Shown: one piece after another, positions 40,725 through 53,093 of the stretch
How the letters are laid out: every line of letters starts with the position of its first letter
Position numbering within the stretch: position 1 is the first letter of the stretch
NCBI RefSeq assembly: GCF_000359125.1
Contig: NZ_CAAF010000048.1
Coordinates: 40,565 to 104,564 of the forward strand
Source of the DNA: Mesorhizobium sp. STM 4661
GTDB taxonomy: Bacteria > Pseudomonadota > Alphaproteobacteria > Rhizobiales > Rhizobiaceae
Length of the DNA stretch: 64,000 nt
Direction of reading: 5' to 3'
Position numbers and translations under genes: made by a program
The notes under the pieces: generated by a model
Seen by the model: only the letters and a program-made list of their open reading frames with translations
Databases searched by the model: none
What the model was told of the DNA's origin: nothing

Positions 40725-41807
40725 ATGGAAGATGTCTTCATAACCTTTGACCCAGGCTTCCCCCTTCTAGAGGTGACATCAATCGCGAAGGCAATTGACG
40801 ACGCCAATGTCTTTATTCCCGGGTACATCCCACCGGCTGTCGGCTCTTTGGATCTGTGTGGCTTCATTTTTGCTCAGACTCGTGAGCAGTATCAGTTTGT
40901 AATATTGCCAGATCGAAATCTAGTTTCTCGTATGGCGAGGGTGCAGAGAGATGGAATTCCAGAAAATATTGATGAGACAACAAATAACGCAATAAATGTC
41001 TTAGCTTTTGCGAAAGCTATGGATTTTCTGATTGAGCCATCTATCGCATTCCACGAGCTCGCTCAGTACGCAGGCAACGAGATAGCACATGAGGAACTCC
41101 GTTGGTTTCGAATTGCAGACAACCACAATACTTTGGAGTGGATCGAAGCAGCTGTAGGAAGACGCCATAAATTTACTCCTTCTCACCCAATTCCACAAAA
41201 TTCTGCGCACGATCTAAGTTTCCCGCTGCATCGTTGGAAACGGAACTATGTCGTCGCGTTAAAAATCGCAGAACTTGAACTCCAGCAAATAAGCAATATT
41301 GAGCGATCGCTTCAGCTTTTTCGCTGGCTTTTCTACGATTTCCTATTGGCGGGGCCTGCCGCGATCTTCGCGACGTTCTATTTCTCGCCAATGAGTTCCC
41401 GCAAGCGCCTACTGAAACATCTGCGCTCACTTGATCGCGAGCGAGCGATAGGCGGCGTGAAAAACGCGGCATGGGACATTACGCATCTCAGTGATTTCGT
41501 TCGGCGCATCGACGCGGGGGATCGTGAGCGCAAAAGATACATCTTTGCGACTGCGGACAAAGGGTTGGCAAGAATTGCGCCGCTCCTTCTCAAAGATCCT
41601 CATGACAACGATATCGAAATTGGACTTGCAACTGCATTAGAGGCTTGGTGGCCGCACCGAGACGCTCGAAGGATCGTCACTGCGTTGACCGAATACATCG
41701 ATCACGCTGATAAGTCAGAGCGTCAGATCAACGGTCCAGTGTCATCAGATTTCATCGATGCGCTGATTGAACGAGGTGAATCCAATCTACGCGCATTTGA
41801 ACCGTAG
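40725..41807 (+). CDS. Accessory protein with PIN-like motifs, function unknown
   Basis: A 360-residue protein of clearly lower GC than its neighbours. Two segments resemble PIN-domain nucleases: FVILPDRNLVSRMARV near residue 60 and YIFATADKGLARIAPLLL near 275, each with acidic residues at PIN-like positions. The middle is helical and aromatic (RWFRIADNHNTLEWIEAA, LFRWLFYDFLLAGPAAIFA). There is no signal peptide. ATG 40725 follows a weak AAGG. Low GC and a truncated neighbour indicate horizontal acquisition. A toxin-like or defence nuclease role is inference, and no antitoxin is visible. Confidence 0.6.
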   Translation: MEDVFITFDPGFPLLEVTSIAKAIDDANVFIPGYIPPAVGSLDLCGFIFAQTREQYQFVILPDRNLVSRMARVQRDGIPENIDETTNNAINVLAFAKAMDFLIEPSIAFHELAQYAGNEIAHEELRWFRIADNHNTLEWIEAAVGRRHKFTPSHPIPQNSAHDLSFPLHRWKRNYVVALKIAELELQQISNIERSLQLFRWLFYDFLLAGPAAIFATFYFSPMSSRKRLLKHLRSLDRERAIGGVKNAAWDITHLSDFVRRIDAGDRERKRYIFATADKGLARIAPLLLKDPHDNDIEIGLATALEAWWPHRDARRIVTALTEYIDHADKSERQINGPVSSDFIDALIERGESNLRAFEP

Positions 41808-42041
41808 CTTCGGCATACTCCCCATGGATGTGCGATGCGACTAGTTTAAACTTCTTTTGGCTCATGCGCTTTTGGTAAGAGTGAGGGCATTGCGAAGGAT
41901 AAGGGGAAAACCCGAAGTTGAACCTGAGCTATTGTCAAGCGCCGTTTGCCTTGACAAAGGCGGCCTCTCATGTGCTTTTCGCGCAAATTTTCGGGCCGGG
42001 CCATCATGCCTCGGCCGTAACCCAGCACCCGGACTTCACGA

Positions 42042-43838
<1,797 letters not shown>

Positions 43839-43869
43839 AGACCTCCCGCAACCGATTCTATTGATTCAC

Positions 43870-43903
43870 AAAAAAAGCCCGGCAGCGACGCCGGGCTTTT
43901 TCT
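43870..43903. terminator. Bidirectional intrinsic terminator after aspS
   Basis: A GC-rich stem GCCCGGC/GCCGGGC with loop AGCGAC is flanked by a run of As on the left and Ts on the right. It can therefore end transcription from aspS and from the convergent gene whose stop is at 43922. Confidence 0.9.
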
Positions 43904-43921
43904 TTGCGAGATGGTTCCCGG

Positions 43922-45112
43922 TCAGTCTTCGTTCGCCTTGACCGTCACGCCAAGCGTTTTCGGCAGGTCGAGCGGGTTGGACATGGCGCCCGCCATGATC
44001 AGCGCGAACGGCACCGCTGCCGGCGGCTCGGCCGAGATCTCGAGGCTCTGCGGATCGTCGAGATATTTGCTGACCGCAGCCGAAACCTGCGCCGTCAGTT
44101 CGGGATTGTTGAGCTGCGCCATGCCGAAAGGCACGATTGCCTTGGCCTGGTTGGCAATGTCCTTGCCGGACATGCCTTGCTGCTTGCCGACATAATCTAG
44201 CACCTTGTTGGTCAGCGAATCGTCGTCGAAACGGACGCTGGCGCTGTTGAACGAAAGCTGCTGCAGCAGGCCGAGCATGGCCATGCCTTGCGCCGAATTG
44301 TCGGCGCCTTCGGGTTGCGCCGCCATCTTCTTCTGCATCTCCTGCAACGACTTGATGACGTCAAGCGTGTAGCCGCCGAGATCGAAGGTCATGCCGAGCG
44401 TGCCGGCATTGTCGACGGAGACGTCGTATTTCGACAATTCCATCTTGCCGTCCGAAGGCTGCCAAGTGCCGGCCATTTCGAGGTTGCCCGTGATATTCTG
44501 GTAACCGAGGGCGTTGATCACTTCCTTGGATTTCGGATCGTCGACCAGCGTCAGGTCGGCATTGAACTTTTCCGTTGTGCCGGAAAACGCCATCGCCTTG
44601 CCGTCGGCCGGGGGAGTGATTTCGATGGCAAGCCCGTCCATCGAGAAGGCGGTCTTGTCGGCGACCTTGACCGTCATGTTGTCGAGTTCGGCCGACTTGT
44701 ACATCATCAGCGAACCCAGCGGACCCGTGGCCCCGTCCGCCGGAACCGTCATGTCATGGATGACGAAGGGGCTGAGGTTGAGCGTGACGCCGTCCTGGCT
44801 GTGTTGGAAGGCCGAAGTCGATACGGTTGCGATGGCATAACCGCCATTGGCCTCGGTCACGCCTTCGAGTTTGACGTCGCCGATTGGCAGCGCTTCCTTC
44901 TCGGCCGCCGGTTTGACGGACACGCCTTGCAGCACCATGCTGGAAGCATCGCCGGTCACTCCGGTCCACGAGATGTCGACACCCTGGGCGGCCATGGCCG
45001 CCTTCAGCCGGTCGGCGACGGCCGTATCCTGCGCGAAAGCCGCGTTCAGCGGCAGTGTCAGCAAAAAGGTCGAAAAGGCGAGTTTGTAGAGAGTTGAGCG
45101 TTTGATTGTCAT
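43922..45112 (-). CDS. Exported protein of unknown function
   Basis: A 396-residue periplasmic protein. The signal peptide is KRSTLYKLAFSTFLLTLPLN followed by AAFAQ. The mature part is acidic and beta-rich with repeated G/T/S patterns (GVTGDASSMVLQGVSV, YDVSVDNAGTLGMTFDL), a Gln/Met-rich segment (MQKKMAAQPEG) and no cysteine or membrane helix. ATG 45112 is chosen because it opens the signal peptide and follows AGGGA. No family is recognised. It converges on aspS. Confidence 0.75.
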   Translation of the reverse strand: MTIKRSTLYKLAFSTFLLTLPLNAAFAQDTAVADRLKAAMAAQGVDISWTGVTGDASSMVLQGVSVKPAAEKEALPIGDVKLEGVTEANGGYAIATVSTSAFQHSQDGVTLNLSPFVIHDMTVPADGATGPLGSLMMYKSAELDNMTVKVADKTAFSMDGLAIEITPPADGKAMAFSGTTEKFNADLTLVDDPKSKEVINALGYQNITGNLEMAGTWQPSDGKMELSKYDVSVDNAGTLGMTFDLGGYTLDVIKSLQEMQKKMAAQPEGADNSAQGMAMLGLLQQLSFNSASVRFDDDSLTNKVLDYVGKQQGMSGKDIANQAKAIVPFGMAQLNNPELTAQVSAAVSKYLDDPQSLEISAEPPAAVPFALIMAGAMSNPLDLPKTLGVTVKANED

Positions 45113-45378
45113 CGCGAGTTCCCTGAGAGTGTCCTGAAATTGTTTTTCGAATTTCTTTTGCGCCATCACCATTCCGTGACGAACTGGACGGGAAAAAGGC
45201 GTTCCCACCCAACAATGGTCAAAAATCGCGCCGAAAGGCAAACCCGTTCACGGCCTAGAGCCGCCATGTAACAGGTTGATGTTGGCCGGCGCGCGAGAGC
45301 TCCCAATTCCTGTTGCAGATGGGCTGCTCCATTCGTGCGCCTCTTGCCGCGAATCACCCGCTCGGCTAGTCCCAGCCC

Positions 45379-47631
45379 ATGGGAAAAAGGCTTTTGCCGC
45401 CTGAAGATGGCGGCGGCGATCATATCGAGCCGGTCGATCTGAAAAAGGCGCTGGAAGAGCGCTATCTCGCCTATGCGCTGTCGACCATCATGCACCGGGC
45501 GTTGCCGGATGTGCGCGACGGACTGAAGCCGGTCCATCGCCGCATCATGCATGCCATGCGGCTGCTCAGGCTCAACCCCGACCAGGGTTTTGCCAAATGC
45601 GCCCGCATCGTCGGCGAGGTGATGGGCAAGTTCCATCCGCATGGCGACCAATCGATCTACGACGCGCTGGTGCGCCTGGCGCAGGATTTTTCGATGCGCT
45701 ACCCGCTGGTCGACGGGCAAGGCAATTTCGGCAATATCGACGGCGATAATGCCGCCGCCATGCGCTACACCGAAGCACGCATGACCGATGTGGCGACCGA
45801 GCTGCTTTCCGGCATCACCGAGGATGCGGTCGACTACCGGCCGACCTACAATGAGGAGGACGAGGAGCCGGTCGTGCTGCCCGGCGCCTTCCCGAACCTG
45901 CTTGCCAACGGCTCATCCGGGATTGCGGTGGGCATGGCGACCTCGATCCCGCCGCATAACGCCGCCGAACTGTGCGATGCAGCCTTGCACCTAATCGAGC
46001 ATCCGGATGCGCCGGTGACGACGCTGATGGACTTCGTGCAGGGTCCGGACTTCCCAACCGGCGGCATCATCGTCGACAGCCGTGCCTCGATCCTCGAAGC
46101 CTACGAAACCGGCCGCGGCGGCTTTCGCGTCAGGGCCAAATGGGGTCAGGAGGACCAGGGCAGGGGCACCTGGAGCATCGTCGTCACCGAAATCCCCTAT
46201 GGTGTCCAGAAGGCCCGGCTGATCGAAAAGATCGCCGAGCTTTTGATGGCCCGCAAATTGCCGCTCTTGGAAGACATCCGCGACGAAAGCGCGGAAGACA
46301 TCCGCGTCGTGCTGGTGCCGAAGAGCCGTTCGGTCGATCCCGGCATCCTGATGGAATCGCTGTTCAAGCTGACCGAGCTGGAAAGCCGCTTCCCGCTCAA
46401 CATGAACGTGCTGTCGCGCGGCAAGGTGCCCAACGTGCTTTCGCTGAAGGGCGTGCTCAAGGAATGGCTGGAGCACCGCCGCGAGGTGCTGATCCGCCGC
46501 TCCAGGCATCGCCTCGGCGAGATCGAGAGGCGGCTGGAGATCCTCGCCGGCTATCTGATCGCCTATCTCAACATCGACGAGGTGATCAGGATCATCCGCG
46601 AGGAGGATGAGCCCAAGCAAGTGATGATGGCGCGCTGGTCGCTGACCGACAACCAGGCCGAGGCCATCCTCAACATGCGGCTGCGCGCCTTGCGCAAGCT
46701 GGAAGAAATCGAGATCCGCAAGGAGTTCGACGGGCTGACGACCGAGAAGAAGCAGATCGAGGCGCTGCTCGCTTCCGACGCCAAGCAGTGGGCGACGATT
46801 AAATGGGAAGTCTCCAGCATCCGTGAGAAATTCGGACCGGAGACCGAACTCGGCAAGCGCCGCACCCAGTTCGCCGACGCGCCCGAACATGACCTGACCG
46901 ACATTGCGCACGCCATGATCGAGCGCGAGCCGGTCACCGTGGTTGTCTCGGAAAAAGGCTGGCTGCGGGCAATGAAAGGCCACCTGATCGACCACTCGAC
47001 CCTGACCTTCAAGGAGGGTGACAGCCTCAAGCTCGCCTTCCATGCCCAGACCACCGACAAGGTGTTGGTCTTCACCACCGGCGGCAAGTTCTACACGATC
47101 GGCGCCGACCGGCTGCCGGGCGGACGCGGCCATGGCGAGCCGATCCGCATCATCGTCGACATGGACAACGACCAGGACATCGTCACCGCCTTCGTCCATG
47201 ACCCCAAGCGCAAGCTGCTCTTGGTGTCATATGACGCCAACGGCTTTGTCGTGCCGGAGGAGGAGGTCGTGGCCAACACCCGCAAGGGCAAGCAGGTGAT
47301 GAACGTCAAGGCGCCCGACGAGGCCAAGCGCTGCGTGACGGTCGCCGGCGATCATCTCGCCATCGTCGGCGAGAACCGCAAGATGCTGGTGTTCCCGCTC
47401 TCCGAAATCCCCGAAATGGGACGCGGCAAGGGCGTTCGCCTGCAGAAGTACAAGGATGGCGGCGTCCTCGACCTCAAGACTTTCACGCTCGAAAGCGGCC
47501 TCTCCTGGCAGGATTCGGCCGACCGCACCTTTACCAAGTCGCGTGAGGAACTGGCCGAATGGATCGGCGCCCGCGCCTCGGCCGGACGCATGGTGCCGAA
47601 GGGTTTTCCAAGGACAGGGAAGTTCGGGTAG
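45379..47631 (+). CDS. parC: DNA topoisomerase IV subunit A
   Basis: A 750-residue type IIA topoisomerase subunit that, with ParE, decatenates chromosomes. The active-site tyrosine is Y130 in MRYTEARM, and the quinolone-pocket region [13 protein letters not shown] is intact. A tower and coiled-coil follow, then a degenerate beta-pinwheel C-terminus. The length and the lack of the GyrA box distinguish it from gyrA. The start [19 protein letters not shown] is the rhizobial form. Confidence 0.95.
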   Translation: MGKRLLPPEDGGGDHIEPVDLKKALEERYLAYALSTIMHRALPDVRDGLKPVHRRIMHAMRLLRLNPDQGFAKCARIVGEVMGKFHPHGDQSIYDALVRLAQDFSMRYPLVDGQGNFGNIDGDNAAAMRYTEARMTDVATELLSGITEDAVDYRPTYNEEDEEPVVLPGAFPNLLANGSSGIAVGMATSIPPHNAAELCDAALHLIEHPDAPVTTLMDFVQGPDFPTGGIIVDSRASILEAYETGRGGFRVRAKWGQEDQGRGTWSIVVTEIPYGVQKARLIEKIAELLMARKLPLLEDIRDESAEDIRVVLVPKSRSVDPGILMESLFKLTELESRFPLNMNVLSRGKVPNVLSLKGVLKEWLEHRREVLIRRSRHRLGEIERRLEILAGYLIAYLNIDEVIRIIREEDEPKQVMMARWSLTDNQAEAILNMRLRALRKLEEIEIRKEFDGLTTEKKQIEALLASDAKQWATIKWEVSSIREKFGPETELGKRRTQFADAPEHDLTDIAHAMIEREPVTVVVSEKGWLRAMKGHLIDHSTLTFKEGDSLKLAFHAQTTDKVLVFTTGGKFYTIGADRLPGGRGHGEPIRIIVDMDNDQDIVTAFVHDPKRKLLLVSYDANGFVVPEEEVVANTRKGKQVMNVKAPDEAKRCVTVAGDHLAIVGENRKMLVFPLSEIPEMGRGKGVRLQKYKDGGVLDLKTFTLESGLSWQDSADRTFTKSREELAEWIGARASAGRMVPKGFPRTGKFG

Positions 47632-47639
47632 CGCCGCTA

Positions 47640-47794
47640 ATCTCCCCCCTCGAGGGGGAGATGTCGCCGAAGGCGACAGAGGGGGTCGGTACGTCCTGAC
47701 GCGACCTCCTATTGTGGACTGAGGACGCCGGCGCTTCATGCGCGGCGACCCCCCTCTGGCCTGCCGGCCATCTCCCCCCTCAAAGGGGGGAGAT
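47640..47794. repeat. Intergenic palindromic repeat, copy C
   Basis: A 155-bp element bounded by perfect small palindromes (ATCTCCCCCC...GGGGGAGAT at both ends). It contains CCCCCTCTGG, GCCTGCCGGCCAT and GAGGGGG segments shared with copies B and D. Its centre differs from the others, so it is a mosaic variant. It separates parC from the AI-2E family gene and may act as terminator-like structure. Confidence 0.8.
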
Positions 47795-47854
47795 CCCCAA
47801 TCATTTGGAATGTCGTCACGATTGCTGCACTATATCAGTGCATAAGCAGGAAGG

Positions 47855-49087
47855 ATGTTTGGGAGAGTCGGGCATTTGAAGGAAGCAAAAATCCAGAAGC
47901 CGGAACGCCAGCAGCGCCTGTTCGGCCTGTCGACGCCGCTCAGGTCCGCCGTCATTCCGCCGCTGTCGGCCGCGCGCTGGCTGCTGGTGCTGATCGTCGC
48001 CGCCGGCGTCTATTTCTTCCATGGCTTCCTGTTCCCGGTGCTGGCCGCTCTCGTCATCGCCTTCGCCAGCTGGCCGCTCTATCGACGGCTGCTCGCTGCC
48101 GTCGACGGCAACCGCACGATCGCCGCGACATTGGCGATCCTCTTCATCCTGACCTTCCTGGTGGTGCCGATCGCGCTCGCCGGCACCTATGCCATCAACG
48201 AGGTCCGCGATTGGGTCGGCTGGGCGATCGAGACCAACCGGTATGGCGCGGCGACGCCGCACTGGATCGCCACGCTGCCCGTGGTCGGCGAGTGGCTGAA
48301 CGAGCAGTGGACGCGCAATTTCGGCCATCCCGGCGGCATCGGCGAGCTGATCCAGCTGATCAGCGGCGCCAATATCGGCAGCATCTATCGCGGTGTGCTG
48401 GCCGCCGGCGGCAGCGCCTTCGGCCTTCTGCTGACGCTGCTGTTCATGATGATCGCGCTGTTCTTCGCCTATCGCGACGGCGAGCATTTCGCCGGGCAGG
48501 TCGACCGTCTCGGCGAACGCATTCTGCCGACAAGGTGGGAGCGGATCTCACGGGTGGTGCCGGCGACGATCTCCTCGACGGTGACCGGCATGACCGTTAT
48601 CGCCATCGGCGAGGGGCTGGTGCTGGGCGTCGCCTACTGGCTGGCCGGCGTGCCGTCGCCGGTGACGCTGGGCGCGCTGACCGGCATCATGGCGCTGATC
48701 CCCGGCGGCGCGCCTCTGTCGTTCACGCTCGTCTCGATCTATCTCGCCGCCAGCGGCTCGCCGATGGCCGGGTTGGCGCTCTTCATCTGGGGCTCGGTGG
48801 AACTCTTCATCGTCGACAAGACATTGCGCCCGAAACTGGTTGGCGGTCCGATAAAGCTGCCGTTTCTGCCGACGTTCTTCGGCCTGATCGGCGGCGTCAA
48901 GACCATGGGCTTTCTCGGCTTGTTCATCGGCCCGGTGCTGATGGCGCTGCTGGTTGCGATCTGGCGCGAATGGCTGCGCGAGGTGGAACTGTCCGACGAA
49001 CTCGCTTCCGTAGAACCCACGGAGCCGGAGGGCGCTCCGCCGCAGATCGAGATCGTCGCCGACGCGAAAAAGATTCAGGCCGGGTGA
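47855..49087 (+). CDS. AI-2E family (PerM/YdiK-like) transporter
   Basis: A 410-residue membrane protein with about eight helices. It has the conserved N-terminal PVLAALVIAFASWPLYRRL, the central periplasmic amphipathic segment and the C-terminal signature LPFLPTFFGLIGGVKTMGFLGLFIGPV. Members export autoinducer-2-like or other small molecules, or act as sodium/proton antiporters; the substrate is not readable here. Its last 13 nt overlap the convergent EamA gene. Confidence 0.85.
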   Translation: MFGRVGHLKEAKIQKPERQQRLFGLSTPLRSAVIPPLSAARWLLVLIVAAGVYFFHGFLFPVLAALVIAFASWPLYRRLLAAVDGNRTIAATLAILFILTFLVVPIALAGTYAINEVRDWVGWAIETNRYGAATPHWIATLPVVGEWLNEQWTRNFGHPGGIGELIQLISGANIGSIYRGVLAAGGSAFGLLLTLLFMMIALFFAYRDGEHFAGQVDRLGERILPTRWERISRVVPATISSTVTGMTVIAIGEGLVLGVAYWLAGVPSPVTLGALTGIMALIPGGAPLSFTLVSIYLAASGSPMAGLALFIWGSVELFIVDKTLRPKLVGGPIKLPFLPTFFGLIGGVKTMGFLGLFIGPVLMALLVAIWREWLREVELSDELASVEPTEPEGAPPQIEIVADAKKIQAG

Positions 49088-49986
49088 GAGACGGCGAGCG
49101 TGGCGCGGCGCTTGCGGCCCTCGTGCAATTGCCACGCCGAATGCGCAACCAGCGCGACGATGATGACCGCGCCGCCGATCAGACTGTCGCGTGACGGCGT
49201 TTCGGCAAAGATCAACCACACCCAGACCGGCGCCAGCACGGTTTCGAGCAGGTAGAACATCGCCACTTCCGGCCCGGAAATGTATTTCGGCCCGTTGGCA
49301 AGGCAGAAGAACGAAATCGGCATGATGACGGCGCCGTTGAAGATGATCCACCACGGCGCGTTCACCTGAAGGCCTTCGCCTGAGACCATGAATACCGCGA
49401 TGGCCAGAGGCAGGACAAAGCTGATCAGCGAGGTGAACCCCATATCCTTGCCGCTGGCGCGCGAGATGGTGATTGCCAGTGCTATCAGGAAGGCTGAGCA
49501 TAGCGCCATGAAATCGCCGAACAGGTGCCCGGTCCCGATCGAGCCGCCGACGATGATCAGCACGCCGAGGATCATGACCAGCATCGTCAGCACCGTGACC
49601 AGGCGCGGCCGCTCCTTCAGGAACAACCAGGACAGCAACCCCGTGAACACGGTGCTGAAGGCCAGGATGAAGACCAGATTGGCGGTCGAGGTGTGGTAGA
49701 CGGCGGTGACGAAAGTCAGCGAGGTCAGACCGTAACATATGGCCACCGCAAGCCCCGACCAGCCAGGGATGAGTTGCGGCGCATTCCTGCTCAGCGAACG
49801 CCAGATGGCCCAGATGACCAGCGTCGCGAAAAAGGTGGAGCCGGTGCGCAGCAACAGGATCGTCCAAGCGCCGCCGTCTGCCAGCCGGATCAGTGGAATG
49901 TCCGCGGTCAGCGCCAGTCCGCCGATAGCTGTGATGAGAAGGCCTTTACGGTGATCGGTGTGGCCCTGCTGGGTGTGAGATGACAT
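49075..49986 (-). CDS. DMT-superfamily (EamA) transporter
   Basis: A 303-residue, ten-helix exporter with two EamA repeats (LKERPRLVTVLTMLVMILGV and IFAETPSRDSLIGGAVIIVA end the halves). It starts MSSHTQQGHTDHRKG, a hydrophilic cytosolic N-terminus. It is convergent with the AI-2E-type gene. Substrate unknown. Confidence 0.85.
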   Translation of the reverse strand: MSSHTQQGHTDHRKGLLITAIGGLALTADIPLIRLADGGAWTILLLRTGSTFFATLVIWAIWRSLSRNAPQLIPGWSGLAVAICYGLTSLTFVTAVYHTSTANLVFILAFSTVFTGLLSWLFLKERPRLVTVLTMLVMILGVLIIVGGSIGTGHLFGDFMALCSAFLIALAITISRASGKDMGFTSLISFVLPLAIAVFMVSGEGLQVNAPWWIIFNGAVIMPISFFCLANGPKYISGPEVAMFYLLETVLAPVWVWLIFAETPSRDSLIGGAVIIVALVAHSAWQLHEGRKRRATLAVSHPA

Positions 49987-50114
49987 GCCGGTCTCGCGAT
50001 GTATGAGGAGGCAGGCCGCAGAAATCGACCCGGCGCCTGTCTTCCAGCCACGCGGCTGCAAGACCAGCATCCTCCTCCTTAAAACAGTTTAGGGATGAAA
50101 GGCGGAAGAAAAGG

Positions 50115-50879
50115 TCAGCGCGAAACCGCTTCGTGGTCGTAGCGTTCCCAGCCCTTGGGACCGAGATGTTCCTGCGGCATGAAGCGCATCTTATAATTCA
50201 TCTTGCGCGAGCCGTTGACCCAGTAGCCGAGATAGACATGGGGCAGGCCCATCGCCTTGGCGCGGGCGATATGGTCGAGGATCATGAAGGTGCCGAGCGA
50301 CCGGTCCTCGAAGTCGGGATTGAAGTAGGAGTAGACCATCGACAGGCCGTCGGCCATCTTGTCGGTGAGCGCCACCGCGATCAGCTCGCCCTGGCCCTTG
50401 CCGGTGATGAAAGTGTCGGGGCCGCGGCGCCGGTACTCGATGACCTTGGTGTCGACATGGGTGTCCTCGACCATCATGGCGTAGTCGAGCACCGTCATGT
50501 CCGACATGCCGCCGCGTCTGTGGCGGGCATCGAGGTAGCCGCGAAACAGCGAATATTGCTCGGTGGACGGTTGGGCGTCGTGCATGGCGCCGACAAGGTC
50601 CGAATTGTGCTGGATCACCCGTTTCATGTTGCGGCTGGCGGTGAATTCCTGGGCCAGGATACGCACCGAAACGCAGGCGCGACAGGTCTCGCAGGCCGGC
50701 CTGTAGGCGATGTTCTGCGAACGCCGGAAGCCGCCTTGCGTCAACAGGTCGTTCATCTCCGGCGCCTTGTCGCCGACCAGATGCGTGAACACCTTGCGCT
50801 CGAACTGGCCCTCAAGATAGGGGCACGGCGACGGCGCGGTCAGGAAGAACTGCGGCGACTGGGTCGGGTGCTGCGTCAT
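50115..50879 (-). CDS. bpt: Aspartate/glutamate leucyltransferase (Bpt)
   Basis: A 254-residue aminoacyl-tRNA-protein transferase that adds leucine to N-terminal Asp/Glu of proteins, marking them for ClpS/ClpAP degradation. The N-terminal ATE domain has the cysteine cluster [14 protein letters not shown] near 63, and the GNAT-like C-terminal domain includes [14 protein letters not shown]. Length and motifs match bacterial Bpt rather than eukaryotic ATE1. Confidence 0.92.
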   Translation of the reverse strand: MTQHPTQSPQFFLTAPSPCPYLEGQFERKVFTHLVGDKAPEMNDLLTQGGFRRSQNIAYRPACETCRACVSVRILAQEFTASRNMKRVIQHNSDLVGAMHDAQPSTEQYSLFRGYLDARHRRGGMSDMTVLDYAMMVEDTHVDTKVIEYRRRGPDTFITGKGQGELIAVALTDKMADGLSMVYSYFNPDFEDRSLGTFMILDHIARAKAMGLPHVYLGYWVNGSRKMNYKMRFMPQEHLGPKGWERYDHEAVSR

Positions 50880-51018
50880 CGAGCCTTGGAGACACTCCTG
50901 CGAATCGCTCTACCTTTGGCGCGGACGGCGAAAAATTCAACAGGATTGTGCAGGCGTGGTTGCCCGGACGCCTTCACATTTGCGCATAAGCGGCTGCGGC
51001 GACTCCTCGAAAGCTGTT

Positions 51019-51489
51019 TCAACGGCCGCTGCGGCTGATCACCGTGCCGAGCAGCAGGTCGTGCAGCGTGCGCTTGCGGTCGGAAAACAGCGTCACCAGA
51101 AGGATCAGCGGCGTCAGGATGACATTGCCGGCCCAGAACAGCACCGAATGGACGACAGCCGTCAGCCCGTCGATGCGGGTGCCGTCGAGGCGGTCGAGCC
51201 GGATGCCCATCATCTTCATGCCCGTGGTGGCCTGGTCGGCACTGCCCAGCGTGTTCCAGATGTAGAGGATGGCGACGACCGGCACGAGGACGGAAAACAG
51301 CATCCAGCCGAGGCCGAGCGTCAACAGCCCGAGGAAGAACACCAGGATCGCGAACGGAATGGTGAGCAGCGCGACGATGCAATAGTCGAGGATGAAGGCA
51401 AGGATGCGCGGCGTGCGCACGCCTTCATAGGCCCTGACATCGTCGAGCCTGGTGGTGATGATTTCGCCGTCAAGTACGCGCGCGTTCAT
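51019..51489 (-). CDS. RDD-family membrane protein
   Basis: A 156-residue protein with three or four helices and RDD-type elements: the R/D-containing first helix (RILAFILDYCIVALLT), then GMKMMGIRLDRLDG and the C-terminal SDRKRTLHDLLLGTVI. RDD proteins have been linked to ion or osmolyte transport, but most are uncharacterised. It lies upstream of bpt in the same direction. Confidence 0.85.
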   Translation of the reverse strand: MNARVLDGEIITTRLDDVRAYEGVRTPRILAFILDYCIVALLTIPFAILVFFLGLLTLGLGWMLFSVLVPVVAILYIWNTLGSADQATTGMKMMGIRLDRLDGTRIDGLTAVVHSVLFWAGNVILTPLILLVTLFSDRKRTLHDLLLGTVISRSGR

Positions 51490-51691
51490 GTCATGTCCTC
51501 GTAATCGGACCCGCAATAGGGTGCGGACTCAATGCTGGTGAAATGGTGAAGGCCAGCGGCAGAATCAAGATCGGATCTTTCACCGGCCTGCTGTGAAGTC
51601 GGGCCGAGCCTTGAGGCTGAATCGGTTGAATTCACGGCACGGATAGCGTTAGCTTGCTGCGGCGCAACAAAGGCGCGAGGGACGGGGCAAC

Positions 51692-53080
51692 ATGGACTAC
51701 GACATGCTGGTCATCGGCAGCGGCCCTTCCGGGCGCCGCGCCGCGGTGCAATCGGCCAAGCTTGGCAAATCGGTATTGGTGGTCGACAGGGGCCGGCGCC
51801 TCGGCGGTGTTTCCGTGCATACCGGCACCATCCCCTCGAAGACGCTGCGCGAGACGGTGCTCAACCTCTCCGGCTGGCGCGAGCGCGGTTTCTACGGTCG
51901 CGGCTACCGGGTCAAGCAGGACATTTCCGTTGCCGACCTGATCGAGCGCCTGCACAAGACGCTCGATCACGAGGTCGAGGTTTTGCAGCACCAGTTCATG
52001 CGCAACACCGTCAAAAGCGCCCGCGCCGCGGTCAAGTTCCTCGGTCCCAACAAGGTCAGCCTGACGGCGGACAATGGCGACCACAGCGAGGTCGGTTTCG
52101 CCAATGCGTTGATCGCGGTCGGTACCCGCCCGCACCGGCCGCGCGACGTGCCCTTCGACAAGACCCGCATCTTCGACAGCGATGAGATGCTGGAACTCCA
52201 CCGCTTGCCGCGCACGCTGACGGTGATCGGCGCCGGCGTCATCGGCGTTGAATATGCGACGATCTTTTCGGCGCTCGACGTGCCGGTGACGCTGGTCGAG
52301 CCGCGCAACACCATCCTCGACTTCGTCGACCGCGAGATCGTCGACGATTTCATCCATCAGATGCGCGACCGCGGCATGACGATCCGGCTGGGCAGCGCTG
52401 TCAAGGAGATCGCCTCGAAACCCGACCACGCCGAGGTGACGCTTGCCGACGGCCGCACCATCCGCTCGGAGATGGTGCTTTATGCGGCGGGGCGCACCGG
52501 CAATGTCGGCGCGCTGGGCCTGGACGTGGTTGGCATCGAGGCCGATTCTCGAGGCCGCATCAAGGTCGATCCACAGACCTTCCAGACCAGTGCGCCGAAC
52601 ATCTATGCCGCCGGCGACGTCATCGGCTTTCCAAGCCTTGCCTCCACTTCGATGGAGCAGGGCAGGGTGGCTGCCTGCCACGCCTTTGGCGTGCCGCTGC
52701 CGCCGCCGCCGGAAACCTTTCCCTACGGCATCTACGCCGTGCCCGAGATTTCCACCGTCGGCCAGTCGGAAGAGCAGGTGCGCGAGAGTGGCGGAGCGTA
52801 TGAGGTCGGGGTGGCGCGCTTCCGCGAGACCTCACGCGGCCACATCATGGGCGTCGACACCGGTTTCCTGAAGCTTCTGTTTTCGGTCGAGACGCGCCGC
52901 CTGCTCGGCGCCCATATCGTCGGCGAGGGTGCCACCGAACTCATCCATATCGGCCAGGCGGTGATCAATCTCGGCGGCACGGTCGACTTCTTCGTCAACA
53001 ACACCTTCAACTATCCGACGCTGGCCGAAGCCTACAAGATCGCAGGGCTGGATGCCTGGAACAGGATGGGGCGAGGGTAA
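51692..53080 (+). CDS. sthA: Soluble pyridine nucleotide transhydrogenase
   Basis: A 462-residue flavoprotein that transfers hydride between NADPH and NAD+, balancing the two pools. FAD motif GSGPSGRRAA is at residues 9-18. The redox-disulfide region reads HTGTIPSKTLRE, lacking the CxxxxC pair of lipoamide dehydrogenase, which identifies SthA. The NAD(P) motif GAGVIGVEYA lies near 182. The C-terminal dimer interface includes HIGQAVINLGG. Confidence 0.92.
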   Translation: MDYDMLVIGSGPSGRRAAVQSAKLGKSVLVVDRGRRLGGVSVHTGTIPSKTLRETVLNLSGWRERGFYGRGYRVKQDISVADLIERLHKTLDHEVEVLQHQFMRNTVKSARAAVKFLGPNKVSLTADNGDHSEVGFANALIAVGTRPHRPRDVPFDKTRIFDSDEMLELHRLPRTLTVIGAGVIGVEYATIFSALDVPVTLVEPRNTILDFVDREIVDDFIHQMRDRGMTIRLGSAVKEIASKPDHAEVTLADGRTIRSEMVLYAAGRTGNVGALGLDVVGIEADSRGRIKVDPQTFQTSAPNIYAAGDVIGFPSLASTSMEQGRVAACHAFGVPLPPPPETFPYGIYAVPEISTVGQSEEQVRESGGAYEVGVARFRETSRGHIMGVDTGFLKLLFSVETRRLLGAHIVGEGATELIHIGQAVINLGGTVDFFVNNTFNYPTLAEAYKIAGLDAWNRMGRG

Positions 53081-53093
53081 CGCGGCTGGCTCG

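Noticed and set aside
47640..47794. Clustered C/G-run palindromes considered as a CRISPR-like array
   Set aside because: The repeats are inverted, of unequal spacing and without unique spacers; the same element occurs singly elsewhere. No cas genes are present.
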